Assembly: GCA_943788045.1 (NCBI GenBank)
Contig: CALSOT010000006.1
Location: 620,001 to 684,000, forward strand
Length of the DNA stretch: 64,000 nucleotides
Direction: 5' to 3'
DNA from: an uncultured Polaribacter sp.
Lineage (GTDB): Bacteria > Bacteroidota > Bacteroidia > Flavobacteriales > Flavobacteriaceae
This document shows positions 28,823 to 38,267 of this stretch, one piece after another. Under the pieces are notes generated by a model. That model made no database searches and was not told the origin of the DNA. It worked only from the letters and a program-made list of their open reading frames with translations. Within the stretch, counting starts at the first letter, position 1. Each line of letters opens with the position of its first letter. The position numbers were made by a program, and so were the translations under genes.

Positions 28823-29079
28823 TGAACTATTTTTCACAGTTTTGGGACGAAAATAGAGATGACGAATATGCAGATTGGGGAACCTCAACTTGGTATTTTG
28901 AAACCAATGACGCAGATGAAGTTTTAAAACAAATTACTGTTTACAAAAACGGAAAACTTACCAAATATAATGAAGACAACCTAGAAGATGAATTTGGTGG
29001 TTTATGTGAAGGAACATTAACTATTGATGAATGTGATGGAGATGTTATTTCTAAAGACGATTTCTATAAACTTTGGTGA
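28822..29079 (+). CDS. Small conserved acidic protein, function unknown
   Basis: 85 residues whose ATG overlaps the pheS TAA (TAATG), so translation is probably coupled. It is acidic and aromatic (NYFSQFWDENRDDEYADWG, then STWYFETND). It resembles the small domains built around a repeated 'Y.NG....Y...' strand (VYKNGKLTKYNED). No signal peptide or membrane helix. I cannot name a function; the coupling to pheS is the only clue. Confidence 0.7.
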   Translation: MNYFSQFWDENRDDEYADWGTSTWYFETNDADEVLKQITVYKNGKLTKYNEDNLEDEFGGLCEGTLTIDECDGDVISKDDFYKLW

Positions 29080-29106
29080 AAATATACTGAAACAAGTTCT
29101 GCATAA

Positions 29107-29502
29107 ATGAAAAAAGACATACAAATACCAGAAGTTACAGATGTAGAAATGGCTATTGTTTATGAGTTTAGTGATCTGTATAAAACAGATGATTGGAATG
29201 TATACATTATAAACAATAAAAATGTTGATTTAGAAATGATGGTGATTGTTTCTCAAGGTTTTTCCGAAACGAAAACAACGTCTTTAATTCGTAAAAAATT
29301 AGATAAACTACCTGCTAATTCTTTTGCTAAGATTGAATTTATTCAACCTGAATTATTCAAATTAAACAATCGTTTTCAGGTTACTTTTTTCGAAGGAAAT
29401 ACATTGTATGAAAAAACGTTTATTTTTAAAGAAAATACAGTTAAAGAAGGCGCTTTACGTATGATTAAAGAAATTAAAAAACGAGGAATTTTAGCGAAGT
29501 AA
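29107..29502 (+). CDS. Conserved hypothetical protein
   Basis: 131 residues, 27 bases after the 85-residue gene, in the same apparent pheS operon and before a shared terminator. It has no signal peptide or membrane segment. The strand pattern (DWNVYIINNKNVDLEMMVIVSQGF, in outline, then KIEFIQPELFKLNNRF) suggests a small beta-rich domain. I do not recognise the family. Confidence 0.75.
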   Translation: MKKDIQIPEVTDVEMAIVYEFSDLYKTDDWNVYIINNKNVDLEMMVIVSQGFSETKTTSLIRKKLDKLPANSFAKIEFIQPELFKLNNRFQVTFFEGNTLYEKTFIFKENTVKEGALRMIKEIKKRGILAK

Positions 29503-29543
29503 TTATTCTATATATTTTTCGGTTTTCAAAATATTTTAGTAAA

Positions 29544-29571
29544 AACACCTTAACTAATAAGGTGTTTTTTT
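29544..29571 (+). terminator. Intrinsic terminator of the pheS unit
   Basis: ACACCTTA (29545-29552) pairs with TAAGGTGT (29558-29565) around a five-base loop and is followed by TTTTTTTG. It lies about 43 bases after the last gene of the pheS unit. Confidence 0.85.
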
Positions 29572-29697
29572 GTTTTATAAAATTGAAAAGAATGAAGCAT
29601 TTGTTTAAGCTCTTTTATTAAGAGTGAATAAAACTTGAGTACTAAAAGCGCAAACCTTGCAGTAACACTCTAAATTCCTAAAAACTTTAGATTTACT

Positions 29698-31173
29698 TTA
29701 ACCTAAAAACCCAATAATCAAATATAAAAACACTGAGATTACACCACCAATTAAAGCATAAGGTAATTGTGTTTTTACGTGATCTATATGATCACTTGCA
29801 GATGCCATAGAAGATATTATTGAAGTATCTGAAATTGGCGAGCAATGATCTCCAAAAATTCCTCCACCTAAAGTTGCAGCAACAACAATTGTCAAATCTG
29901 CTGCATGAATATTTGCCATAGGAACAGAAATTGCTAACATAATAGCGAAAGTTCCCCAAGAGGTTCCGGTAGAAAATGCAATAAATGAACTAATTATAAA
30001 TACAACGGCTGGTAATAACTCCGGCGACAACCATTGTTTGGTTGCATTTGCCACATAAATTCCGGTTTCTAATTCTTTACAAGCATCACCAATAGCAAAT
30101 GCTAACAACATTAACAAAGCCAAAGGCATTAACTCACTAATACCTTTTAAGGTTAAGTTTATGGCTTCTTTTGGTTTCATAATTCCTTGAACGAAATACA
30201 TAACCATAGCAACTAAAAGTGCTGTAATTACAGCGTATAAAACGGATGATGAACCAGAACCTTTGCCGATTGCTTCTGATGCGTGATTAGAGAAAGATGT
30301 AGCGTTTTCAACGGAACTCCAACCTGTATAAATTAAGTTAATTGGCATCATAAAAACCATTGTCAAAAGCGGTACAATCATATTATACGCTTTAGCCTCT
30401 ATGCCTTTTTTGGGCGGAAATGAGGTAATTTCATCAGAAACCATTGGTTTAGAACCTTTATTCATCAATTCACCAGTTTCTTTGGTTCTTTTTTCAGCAT
30501 TTTTCATAGAACCAATATCCTTTTTTGTAAAAATTACAATGAACACAATTGTAATTGCCAACAAAGGATAAAAGTTGTATTTAATAGAACTGATCATCAC
30601 AGAAAAAGGTTTATCAATTCCTTGCGTTAATAAAAGTCCCATTATAAAAGCTCCCCAAGCATTAAAAGGAATTAAAATAGAGGAAGGTGCAGAACTCGAA
30701 TCTGCTATGTAAGCTAATTTTTCTCTCGGTATTCTAAATTTATCGAAAATAGGACGATATAACGCGCCTACGGTTAATGAACTAATACTTGTTTCAACAA
30801 ACAATAATAAACCTGTAAAAGTTGCCAAAAGCTGAACCATTACCCTACTATAACCTGTTTTTTTATCTTCTAATTTTGCTAGTTTTTTATTAATTATATT
30901 GATAAAACCCTCTACACCTCTGGAGTATTGAATAAAAATTAACAACGAACCTACCAATGCACTGAACATTATAGTTCTCGTATTTCCTTTCGATTGAAAG
31001 ACATTAACCAATCCTTCAATCATTGCTATAGTTCCGTCTAACGGATTCCATCCTTTAATAATCACCCAAGAAAACCAAATTCCAAATAACAAAGCAATGT
31101 AAACTTGCTTTGTTCTTAATGCTAAAATAATGGCAACAATTGGTGGTATTACTGAAAGAAATCCATATTCCAT
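29698..31173 (-). CDS. NhaC-family Na+/H+ antiporter
   Basis: 491 residues with about 11-12 membrane helices and no signal peptide. Typical features are the N-terminal FLSVIPPIVAIILALRTKQVY, FVETSISSLTVGALYRPIFD, IADSSSAPSSILIPFNAWGAF and FSTGTSWGTFAIMLAISVPM. GGGIFGDHCSPISDTSIISS near the end is the hallmark of the NhaC superfamily. It exchanges sodium for protons, or another cation or organic-acid pair, at the inner membrane. Sodium export would sustain sodium-driven uptake such as the SSS symporter in this window. It is monocistronic. Confidence 0.88.
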   Translation of the reverse strand: MEYGFLSVIPPIVAIILALRTKQVYIALLFGIWFSWVIIKGWNPLDGTIAMIEGLVNVFQSKGNTRTIMFSALVGSLLIFIQYSRGVEGFINIINKKLAKLEDKKTGYSRVMVQLLATFTGLLLFVETSISSLTVGALYRPIFDKFRIPREKLAYIADSSSAPSSILIPFNAWGAFIMGLLLTQGIDKPFSVMISSIKYNFYPLLAITIVFIVIFTKKDIGSMKNAEKRTKETGELMNKGSKPMVSDEITSFPPKKGIEAKAYNMIVPLLTMVFMMPINLIYTGWSSVENATSFSNHASEAIGKGSGSSSVLYAVITALLVAMVMYFVQGIMKPKEAINLTLKGISELMPLALLMLLAFAIGDACKELETGIYVANATKQWLSPELLPAVVFIISSFIAFSTGTSWGTFAIMLAISVPMANIHAADLTIVVAATLGGGIFGDHCSPISDTSIISSMASASDHIDHVKTQLPYALIGGVISVFLYLIIGFLG

Positions 31174-31274
31174 AAAAAGAAGTTTTAAGTTAGTTAAAGG
31201 TAGTCATTTATAAAATATTTTTTTAGGTGTAAGCTGATTGGTACAAACAATAAAAAGTAATAGCATTAAAAAAA

Positions 31275-32543
31275 TTATTCCTCTTTCTCGTTGCTTTCAA
31301 TCTCAGATGTTAAATCTAAATCTCTTAAGGTTGGATTTAAAACTCCTGTTGCCACAACAGTAATTAATGTCATGGTTCCTCCAAAAACCACTGCAACTAC
31401 TGGTCCTAATAATTTAGCTGCTAAACCACTCTCAAAAGCACCTAATTCATTAGAAGAACCAACAAACATAGAATTTACAGAAGAGACTCTTCCTCTCATA
31501 TCGTCAGGTGTTTTTAATTGTAAAATAGTTTGACGAATAACCATCGAAATTCCATCTGCAGCACCACTTATAAACAAGGCTAAAATACTCACCCAGAAAA
31601 TAGATGACAACCCGAAAGCAATAATACTAAGTCCAAAAATAAAGACGGAGATTAACATTTTTTTTCCTGTATTTTTATTGATAGGAATATATGTTGTTAT
31701 AAACATTGTTAATATGCTCCCCAAAGAAATAGAAGCATTTAAAATACCAAAACCTTCTGGGCCAACCTTTAAAACATCTTGAGCAAAAACGGATAATATA
31801 GCAACAGTTCCTCCAAATAGAACAGCAATCATATCTAAACTTAAAACCCCTAAAATTGCTTTATTTTGAAACACAAACTTTACTCCTGCTTTTAAGCTGT
31901 CTTTCATAGGTTCGCCAATTTTAGCATTTAAAATTGGTTGTTTCTTTATCTGAAAAAGAAATATAAGTGATAAAATTACTAGAATAAAAACCAGACTTAA
32001 AGTTTTATCAACTCCAATCCAACTAATAAAAAAACCACCAAATAAAGCTCCGGAAACGGACGCGGTTTTCCAAGTACTTGTGCTCCAGGTCGCTGCGTTA
32101 TGATATATTTTTTTAGGAACTAACAATGCAACTAAAGAAAAAATTGTAGGTCCAAAAAATGAACGTAAAAATCCACCAAAGAAAACCAATGCATAAATAG
32201 AATATAATACTGCATTTGTAGACCAATGCCCAACAATAGTGTCTGATGTTAATAAAAATAAGCCTAAACTAATTAATGAAAAAGCAGCTGTACAAATTGC
32301 TAGTAAGTTTCTTTTTTCATTTTGATCTACAATATGACCAGCAAATAAAGCCATAGAAAATGCCGGAATTATTTCCATCAACCCAATTATTCCGAGAGAC
32401 AAAGGATCTTTTGTAATAGAATATACTTGCCATTCAATGACAATAAATTGCATAGACCAACCAAAAACTAGTAAAAACCTAACAAACAAAAAGAGATTAA
32501 ATTGTCTAATTCTTAATGCTGCGTAAGGATCTTGTTTTGCCAT
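31275..32543 (-). CDS. MFS exporter, EntS-like
   Basis: 422 residues with 12 predicted membrane helices. The start is RQFNLFLFVRFLLVFGWSMQFIVIEWQVYSIT, in outline, with GLIGLMEIIPAFSMALFAGHIVD carrying an MFS loop motif. LQLKTPDDMRGRVSSVNSMFVG in the C-terminal half is typical of the EntS/MFS_3 drug and siderophore exporters. The substrate is not predictable. It starts four bases after the stop of the upstream ACT-like gene, so the two are co-transcribed. Confidence 0.85.
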   Translation of the reverse strand: MAKQDPYAALRIRQFNLFLFVRFLLVFGWSMQFIVIEWQVYSITKDPLSLGIIGLMEIIPAFSMALFAGHIVDQNEKRNLLAICTAAFSLISLGLFLLTSDTIVGHWSTNAVLYSIYALVFFGGFLRSFFGPTIFSLVALLVPKKIYHNAATWSTSTWKTASVSGALFGGFFISWIGVDKTLSLVFILVILSLIFLFQIKKQPILNAKIGEPMKDSLKAGVKFVFQNKAILGVLSLDMIAVLFGGTVAILSVFAQDVLKVGPEGFGILNASISLGSILTMFITTYIPINKNTGKKMLISVFIFGLSIIAFGLSSIFWVSILALFISGAADGISMVIRQTILQLKTPDDMRGRVSSVNSMFVGSSNELGAFESGLAAKLLGPVVAVVFGGTMTLITVVATGVLNPTLRDLDLTSEIESNEKEE

Positions 32544-32547
32544 TTAA

Positions 32548-33207
32548 TTAGCTTAATTTCATGTCCATTAAAATAGAAAATGTTTGGTTGATGTCTTCCT
32601 CTTTTACAACAATTGTCATTTCGTTTGTAGTAGAAATAATTTCTTGCAAAGGAATATCTGCCCAAGCTAATTGCTTTAAAATAAAGTAATAAACTCCAGA
32701 TTGCTCTAAGTTATCTTTTGGTAACTTTATAGTAATAGAAGCTAACTCTAACATGCTATGAGTTAACGTTTCGTGTTCAAAAATTTCTTTTACAAAAGGT
32801 TGTAAATTTTTACTTGTAACAATATTCGTTTCAAAAATACCTTGTGAAACCGTTAAAAAGTAATCAGAATTATCTGCAGATTTAGTTAGAATTTTTGCAA
32901 TTTCCTTTAATAAAGAAGGTGTATTTTTAAATGTAAAATCACACAAGTCAGATCGTACAATAACATCTCCTAAATCTAAAGCTAGTTTTTTAATGTTCTT
33001 TCTAATACGTAATTCACTTGCAGGAGAAAGTCTGTTAATTGCCATCATAACAGCACCAACTTTTACTTCTTTCTTTAGGGCAGTAGAAACATCAGGTAAA
33101 ATAATTCTAGCTAAAGAAGATACATTTATCAACTTTTCATTTAAAGCTTCTTCAATAAAAGGTGTTTTTCTAATCGTACTTTCTACAACTTCTTGTATTG
33201 TTTTCAT
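32548..33207 (-). CDS. ACT-domain-like protein related to aspartokinase regulatory regions
   Basis: 219 residues, soluble. The C-terminal part (GVYYFILKQLAWADIPLQEIISTTNEMTIVVKEEDINQTF, in outline) has the ACT pattern found in aspartokinases. An earlier repeat (TVSQGIFETNIVTSKNL) could be a second ACT-like domain. The N-terminal 100 residues are helical, and no kinase or other catalytic domain is present. It may be an amino-acid-sensing regulatory protein. Its target is unknown. It lies between gpsA and the MFS gene. Confidence 0.6.
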   Translation of the reverse strand: MKTIQEVVESTIRKTPFIEEALNEKLINVSSLARIILPDVSTALKKEVKVGAVMMAINRLSPASELRIRKNIKKLALDLGDVIVRSDLCDFTFKNTPSLLKEIAKILTKSADNSDYFLTVSQGIFETNIVTSKNLQPFVKEIFEHETLTHSMLELASITIKLPKDNLEQSGVYYFILKQLAWADIPLQEIISTTNEMTIVVKEEDINQTFSILMDMKLS

Positions 33208-33250
33208 TTTAAATGTTTAATAATTAATACCTATGTTCAAAATTAAACAT

Positions 33251-34246
33251 TTAATCTAATTTATCTGTCAATTTTTTAAATTCTTTTTTAGGGCTTTTAT
33301 TATCATATAAAATATTATAAACAGTTTCTATAATAGGAGTAGCAGCGCCATTTTCTTCTTTTATTTTAAATGCACTTTTGGTAGCGTAATATCCTTCTGC
33401 AATCATACTCATTTCCATTTGAGCAGATTTTACAGTGTATCCTTTACCAACCATGTTTCCAAATTGTCTATTCCTACTAAACAGTGAATAACCAGTAACT
33501 AATAAATCGCCCAAATAAGCAGAATTATTAATATTTCGTTTCATCTTATGAGTCTTTTTAATAAAACGTTTCATTTCTCTAATTGCATTACTCATTAGTA
33601 CTGCTTGAAAGTTATCTCCATACCCTAAACCATGTGCTATACCAGCAGCAACAGCATAAATATTCTTTAACATCGCAGCATATTCAGTACCAATAATATC
33701 ATCAGAAATTTTGGTTTTTATATACCAGCTTTCTAAAGATTTTCCAATACACCTTGCTTTTTCTTGGTCTTGACAGGCAATTGTTAGGTATGATAAACGC
33801 TCCATTGCCACCTCTTCTGCATGACATGGTCCAGTGATTACGGCTATATTTTCTAATGGAATATTGTATTCTTTATTAAAGTGTTCTCCAATAATTAAAC
33901 CTGTTTCTGGCACAATACCTTTAATTGCTGAAACAATAATTTTATGATCTAACGAAGTTTCTAATTTTTTTAATTCACTAGTTAAAAAGGCAGAAGGAAT
34001 TACAAAAATAAGTACATCGTAATTTTTAGCTATATAATTTATATCAGATGACAAATCTAATTGACTTGCAAAAATATCTGCAGCGCGCAAATAATTTGGA
34101 TTATGATCATTTTCTTTTATATGCTCAATAGCTTGTTCATTTCTCATGTACCAGCCAATTGTTTCTAAATTTTCACTTAACATTTTTACAATAGCCGTTG
34201 CCCAACTTCCACCGCCAAATACTGCTATTTTTTTCTGTTTACTCAT
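33251..34246 (-). CDS. gpsA: Glycerol-3-phosphate dehydrogenase [NAD(P)+]
   Basis: 331 residues. The nucleotide fold opens with KKIAVFGGGSWATAIVKMLSE. VSAIKGIVPETGLIIGEHF, ITGPCHAEEVAMERLSYL and MLKNIYAVAAGIAHGLGYGDNF (catalytic Lys, then glycerol-binding residues) are typical, as is YLGDLLVTGYSLFSRNRQFG. It reduces dihydroxyacetone phosphate to sn-glycerol-3-phosphate for phospholipid synthesis. It is 43 bases before the ACT-like gene, so they may form one operon. Confidence 0.96.
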   Translation of the reverse strand: MSKQKKIAVFGGGSWATAIVKMLSENLETIGWYMRNEQAIEHIKENDHNPNYLRAADIFASQLDLSSDINYIAKNYDVLIFVIPSAFLTSELKKLETSLDHKIIVSAIKGIVPETGLIIGEHFNKEYNIPLENIAVITGPCHAEEVAMERLSYLTIACQDQEKARCIGKSLESWYIKTKISDDIIGTEYAAMLKNIYAVAAGIAHGLGYGDNFQAVLMSNAIREMKRFIKKTHKMKRNINNSAYLGDLLVTGYSLFSRNRQFGNMVGKGYTVKSAQMEMSMIAEGYYATKSAFKIKEENGAATPIIETVYNILYDNKSPKKEFKKLTDKLD

Positions 34247-34585
34247 TATTATTTATTTTTAAATCGCCAAAAATACTAAAATTAGTATCTATATAATGAA
34301 TGCATTTTCTAATTATTATATTTAGTGCGTTACAAGATCTCGTTATGAAAAAATTAAGTTTGTTTTTTCTACCTAAGCAAGCTTTAATCTAAAAATATTT
34401 TCTTGGAAAATATTAATGGTATTATATCACTAATTGTAAACTTATTCTTTCTTAAAAAAAAATAAACCTTTATATTGTTCTCTTTTCTCCGTATACTATT
34501 TATTTAATTTTTACAACGATAACGAATAATACTAAAATAGTGTTTTTAAATTTAAATAAAAAAGATAGAAAACCATATAAAAATA
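34247..34585. other. Divergent spacer between gpsA and dut
   Basis: 339 AT-rich bases between divergent genes must contain both promoters, but I find no convincing TAnnTTTG pair. A 16-codon frame starts at 34343 (MKKLSLFFLPKQALI) and looks random. No RNA gene or remnant is evident. Confidence 0.5.
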
Positions 34586-35017
34586 ATGAACGTACAAATA
34601 ATTAACAAATCGAAACACGCAACTCCTAACTATGAAACCGAAGGAGCGGCAGGAATGGATTTAAGAGCAGATATTGAGGAAACTATTACTTTAAAACCAT
34701 TAGAAAGAGCCATTGTAAAAACAGGTTTATTTATTGCACTACCAATTGGTTTTGAGGCACAAGTAAGACCTAGAAGTGGTTTAGCGGCTAAAAAAGGAAT
34801 TACTGTTTTAAATTCTCCAGGAACTGTAGATGCAGATTATAGAGGTGAAATTGGGGTAATTTTAGTTAATTTATCTAATGAGGAATTTATAATTAATGAT
34901 GGAGAAAGAATTGCACAATTAATTATTGCAAAACACGAACGTGTAAATTGGCAAGAAGTTGATTTTTTGAGTGAAACAGAAAGAGGTTCTGGAGGTTTTG
35001 GAAGTACAGGAGTATAG
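34586..35017 (+). CDS. dut: dUTP diphosphatase
   Basis: 143 residues, normal for the trimeric enzyme. All five motifs are present: [46 protein letters not shown] and the C-terminal [10 protein letters not shown]. It hydrolyses dUTP to dUMP, keeping uracil out of DNA and feeding thymidylate synthesis. A possible 32-residue membrane peptide gene follows after 30 bases. Confidence 0.97.
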   Translation: MNVQIINKSKHATPNYETEGAAGMDLRADIEETITLKPLERAIVKTGLFIALPIGFEAQVRPRSGLAAKKGITVLNSPGTVDADYRGEIGVILVNLSNEEFIINDGERIAQLIIAKHERVNWQEVDFLSETERGSGGFGSTGV

Positions 35018-35047
35018 TTATTACAGGCTTACCTGTTATAATTGAAC

Positions 35048-35146
35048 ATGAAGCGAAAAAAATTATTAGTAAAGTTTATTAAAATAGGAATTGTAGTTAC
35101 TGCTTTATTTGAAGTTTTTGGTCTTGTATTATTTTATATTTTATAG
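35048..35146 (+). CDS. Possible 32-residue single-helix membrane peptide
   Basis: An ATG 30 bases after the dut stop opens 32 codons. The peptide has a basic start (MKRKKLLVKFIK) and then one hydrophobic helix (IGIVVTALFEVFGLVLFYIL). Such a charge-then-helix layout is typical of small inner-membrane proteins. It is too short to be sure. Confidence 0.35.
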   Translation: MKRKKLLVKFIKIGIVVTALFEVFGLVLFYIL

Positions 35147-35162
35147 AAAGTGGTTCCACATT

Positions 35163-35702
35163 CTATAAAAGGGTCTTATAAACTTGAATCATTTTCCTTA
35201 CATGTTGGTGTAATAAATCGTATTCTAAAAAAGTATGAGAATGATACTTAAATCCTAAATTTTTATAAAATGAAAGAGCTTGGGGTTGCTCATTCATTGC
35301 ATCTAACCAGATAATTTTGTAATCTTTCTCTTTAGCTTTATTTTCCAACCAAAAAAGAATATTTTTTCCAATTCCTTTTCCTTGTAGGTTCTGATGCAAA
35401 TAAATTCTATGTAATTTTACTTGTTTTTCCTCGGATAATCCTTCTAAGTTTTCATTCCAAATAATTCTAAAATTGCCAATAATTTCATCATTAAAAACAA
35501 CGTAATAATACTCAGATTTTTCCTCAGATAATTCTCTTAAAATATTTTCATCAGAATACTGAGTATTCACATACCAATCTCCGTTATCAGTCCAAAAATG
35601 GCTGTAAGCCAAAGGATAAATAGTGCGCATTAAAGAATACAATTGGGTGTAATTCTCTATATTTATTTCTTTTAAGGATAAATGTTCTGTTAAATAAAGC
35701 AT
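35163..35702 (-). CDS. GNAT-family N-acetyltransferase
   Basis: 179 residues. The acetyl-CoA binding motif A is VKLHRIYLHQNLQGKGIGKNI, with Q-x-x-G-x-G/A seen as QGKGIG. It is followed by WLDAMNEQPQALSFYKNLGF, the typical motif B. The N-terminal half (YPLAYSHFWTDNGDWYV) would set substrate choice. The acceptor is unknown. The gene is last before the hairpin shared with recA. Confidence 0.88.
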   Translation of the reverse strand: MLYLTEHLSLKEINIENYTQLYSLMRTIYPLAYSHFWTDNGDWYVNTQYSDENILRELSEEKSEYYYVVFNDEIIGNFRIIWNENLEGLSEEKQVKLHRIYLHQNLQGKGIGKNILFWLENKAKEKDYKIIWLDAMNEQPQALSFYKNLGFKYHSHTFLEYDLLHQHVRKMIQVYKTLL

Positions 35703-35716
35703 ATTGCAATAAAATA

Positions 35717-35758
35717 AAAAATCGACTATAGTTTAATTGCACCTAAAGTCGATTTTTT
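35717..35758 (-). terminator. Intrinsic terminator between recA and the GNAT gene
   Basis: AAAAATCGACT (35717-35727) pairs with AGTCGATTTTT (35747-35757) around a 19-base loop, with A- and T-rich flanks. It lies 25 bases past the recA stop and may work in both directions. Confidence 0.7.
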
Positions 35759-35782
35759 AATAATAATTATAACTTTTAAAAC

Positions 35783-36790
35783 TTATTCTTGGTTTTCAAT
35801 AGCAGCTTTTATTTTTTCTTCTAACTCTTCTGCTAATTCCGGATTGTCTTTAATTAAACCTTTTACAGCATCTCTACCTTGCCCAAGTTTGGTTTCACCA
35901 TAACTAAACCAAGATCCAGCTTTCTTTACAATACCTAATTCTACACCAATATCTAAAATTTCTCCAACTTTAGAAATTCCTTGTCCATACATAATATCAA
36001 ATTCTGCAATTTGAAAAGGCGGTGCTACTTTATTTTTTACAATTTTAACTTTAGTACTGTTTCCAATAACTCTGTCACCGTCTTTAATTTGTGTTCTTCG
36101 TCTAATATCTAAACGCACAGATGCATAAAATTTTAATGCGTTACCACCTGTTGTTGTCTCTGGATTACCAAACATAACACCAATTTTCTCTCGTAATTGG
36201 TTAATAAAAATTACAGTACATTTTGTTTTTGAAATTGTACCTGTTAGTTTACGCAACGCCTGAGACATTAAACGGGCATGAAGACCCATTTTAGAATCTC
36301 CCATTTCTCCCTCAATTTCTGACTTTGGGGTTAAAGCAGCAACAGAATCAATTACAACTATATCTATTGCTCCAGAACGTATTAAGTTTTCTGCAATTTC
36401 TAATGCTTGCTCACCATGATCTGGTTGAGAAATAATTAAATTATCAATATCAACTCCTAAGTTTTCTGCGTAAAATTTATCAAATGCATGTTCAGCATCA
36501 ATAAATGCTGCAATTCCTCCAGCTTTTTGAGTTTCTGCAATTGCATGCAATGTTAAGGTTGTTTTACCAGAGGATTCTGGCCCATAAATTTCAATAACTC
36601 TTCCTCTTGGATAACCACCAACGCCTAAAGCTAAATCTAACCCTAACGAACCAGATGAAATTGCATCAATATCTTCAGTAACTACGTCACCGAGTTTCAT
36701 AACAGCTCCTTTGCCATAAGTTTTATCTAATTTATCTAGTGTAAGTTGAAGTGCTTTAAGTTTAGCTGTTTTTTCTTTATCTGTCGCCAT
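35783..36790 (-). CDS. recA: Recombinase A
   Basis: ATG 36790 ([15 protein letters not shown]) gives 335 residues, the usual Bacteroidota length. A TTG at 36826 would add an unlikely 12-residue tail. The Walker A motif GPESSGKTT is at about 70-78. [20 protein letters not shown] (Walker B), the L2 loop [28 protein letters not shown], given in outline, and the acidic C-terminus are intact. It pairs homologous DNA and triggers the SOS response where LexA exists. It is monocistronic. Confidence 0.97.
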   Translation of the reverse strand: MATDKEKTAKLKALQLTLDKLDKTYGKGAVMKLGDVVTEDIDAISSGSLGLDLALGVGGYPRGRVIEIYGPESSGKTTLTLHAIAETQKAGGIAAFIDAEHAFDKFYAENLGVDIDNLIISQPDHGEQALEIAENLIRSGAIDIVVIDSVAALTPKSEIEGEMGDSKMGLHARLMSQALRKLTGTISKTKCTVIFINQLREKIGVMFGNPETTTGGNALKFYASVRLDIRRRTQIKDGDRVIGNSTKVKIVKNKVAPPFQIAEFDIMYGQGISKVGEILDIGVELGIVKKAGSWFSYGETKLGQGRDAVKGLIKDNPELAEELEEKIKAAIENQE

Positions 36791-36901
36791 TAATCTTGCT
36801 GTTTTTATTTTTAATAAGATTGACAAGTTACAAAAAACTAAGAATAATTTACTAACAAAAACATCCTAATTTATAGTATTTTTACACAAAGCAAACGATG
36901 A

Positions 36902-37693
36902 ATGAGTTCTGTAGAAATATTAAAAAATAAAGACTGTAAAGTTATAATTGAAAAAGGAGAATTAATTAGTTTTCAGCACAATAATAATGAATATATTCAT
37001 CAAAAAGGAAACAAAGGTTGGCGTAATTCTGATGATGAAATGTTTCCTGTTATAGGGCCAACTGCTAAAAATAATTTTATAGTTCACACCAAAAATGGTG
37101 ATGCCATTCTAGATCAACACGGTTTATTGCGTGAGTTAGAATACTCTTTAGTTTCTTTTGATAAAAACAGTGCAAAATTCATTAAAAAATATAAAAAAAA
37201 TACTCAAATAGCAAATAGTAAGTTTCCTGAAAAATCATCAGAAGAAAAACTATTTTGGCCGTTTGATTTCACTTTTCAAAAGAATTTTACCTTGGAAAGG
37301 GACGTTTTAAACATCGAATTTATCATTGAATCAGAGAAAGGAATGCCTTTTATGTTAGGCTATCATCCTGCTTTTTTATTATCTGATTCAGGTGAAGAAA
37401 CTCTAGAATCTAATGGTGTAGAAATAACCTTAACCGATGTTTACAAAGCAGGTTCTAATGCCTGTCCTGTTCTAAATTCTAATAAAATTATATTAAAAAA
37501 TATCCATAGAAAAGACTTAGAAATTACTACAAAAGGTTTTGATAATTTTATGCTGTGGACAGAAGTTGACAACATGCTTTGTATAGAGCCAATAACACAA
37601 TATACTTCTTATACAGATCAAAAATTTTCAGAAAAAAATATGAGTTTGTCTGATGGTAAAAACATTTTTTCTGTAGCAATAAAAATACTTTAG
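36902..37693 (+). CDS. Aldose 1-epimerase family protein
   Basis: 263 residues, soluble. It has the galactose mutarotase-like beta-sandwich. Visible are GWRNSDDEMFPVIGPT, DQHGLLRELEY (His in the usual position), MPFMLGYHPAF (second His), and FDNFMLWTEVDNMLCIEPIT with the catalytic-type Glu. It belongs to the YeaD/LacX-like epimerases that interconvert sugar anomers. The substrate is unknown. The pseudouridine synthase starts at the next bases, so both are co-transcribed. Confidence 0.85.
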   Translation: MSSVEILKNKDCKVIIEKGELISFQHNNNEYIHQKGNKGWRNSDDEMFPVIGPTAKNNFIVHTKNGDAILDQHGLLRELEYSLVSFDKNSAKFIKKYKKNTQIANSKFPEKSSEEKLFWPFDFTFQKNFTLERDVLNIEFIIESEKGMPFMLGYHPAFLLSDSGEETLESNGVEITLTDVYKAGSNACPVLNSNKIILKNIHRKDLEITTKGFDNFMLWTEVDNMLCIEPITQYTSYTDQKFSEKNMSLSDGKNIFSVAIKIL

Positions 37694-37694
37694 T

Positions 37695-38264
37695 TTGACA
37701 AAAAAACACCAACATTTTATAATAAACAAACCATGGGGAATGATTTCTCAGTTTATAAATCCCGCAAAGCGGAAAAAAAAACTACTAGGTGATTTATATA
37801 ATTTTCCTGAAGGAACAATGGCAATAGGGCGCTTAGATGTGCCCTCTGAAGGTTTGCTTTTATTGACAACAGATGGTAAAGTTTCTGCAGAAATTAGATC
37901 TAATAAATTCGAGAAAGAATATTATGTTCAGGTTGATGGAATTATTACTCAAAAAGAAATTGAACAATTAAAAAATGGTGTAGAAATTGGTTTTAGCGGA
38001 AAAAAATATACGACAAAACCTGGTAAAGCTTTTATAATTGATGATCCAAAATTTCCGGTAAGAAGTCAAAAAATTAGAGATGAAAGACACGGACCTACCA
38101 GTTGGGTTTCAATCGTTATTAAAGAGGGTAAATTTAGACAAGTTCGTAAAATGACTGCTGCTGTTGGTTTTCCAACATTACGTTTAATTCGGGTTAGAAT
38201 TGGTGAAATAAAATTGGACGATTTAGAAATAAGTGGTGTAAAAGAAGTTGATTGTTTTATGTAA
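37695..38264 (+). CDS. rluE: rRNA pseudouridine synthase, RluE/RsuA family
   Basis: 189 residues from a TTG start at 37695 (MTKKHQHFIINKPWGMISQF), one base after the preceding stop; no nearby ATG fits. The catalytic Asp is in GRLDVPSEGLLLLTTDG. KEYYVQVDG and EGKFRQVRKMTAAVGFPTLRLIR follow. It has no S4 domain, as in RluE, which makes pseudouridine 2457 of 23S rRNA. RsuA-type relatives are the alternative. The next gene is convergent and begins three bases from its stop. Confidence 0.85.
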   Translation: MTKKHQHFIINKPWGMISQFINPAKRKKKLLGDLYNFPEGTMAIGRLDVPSEGLLLLTTDGKVSAEIRSNKFEKEYYVQVDGIITQKEIEQLKNGVEIGFSGKKYTTKPGKAFIIDDPKFPVRSQKIRDERHGPTSWVSIVIKEGKFRQVRKMTAAVGFPTLRLIRVRIGEIKLDDLEISGVKEVDCFM

Positions 38265-38267
38265 TAT

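Noticed and set aside
36791..36826. Upstream TTG start for recA
   Set aside because: It would add 12 residues not found in RecA proteins; ATG 36790 gives the standard start.
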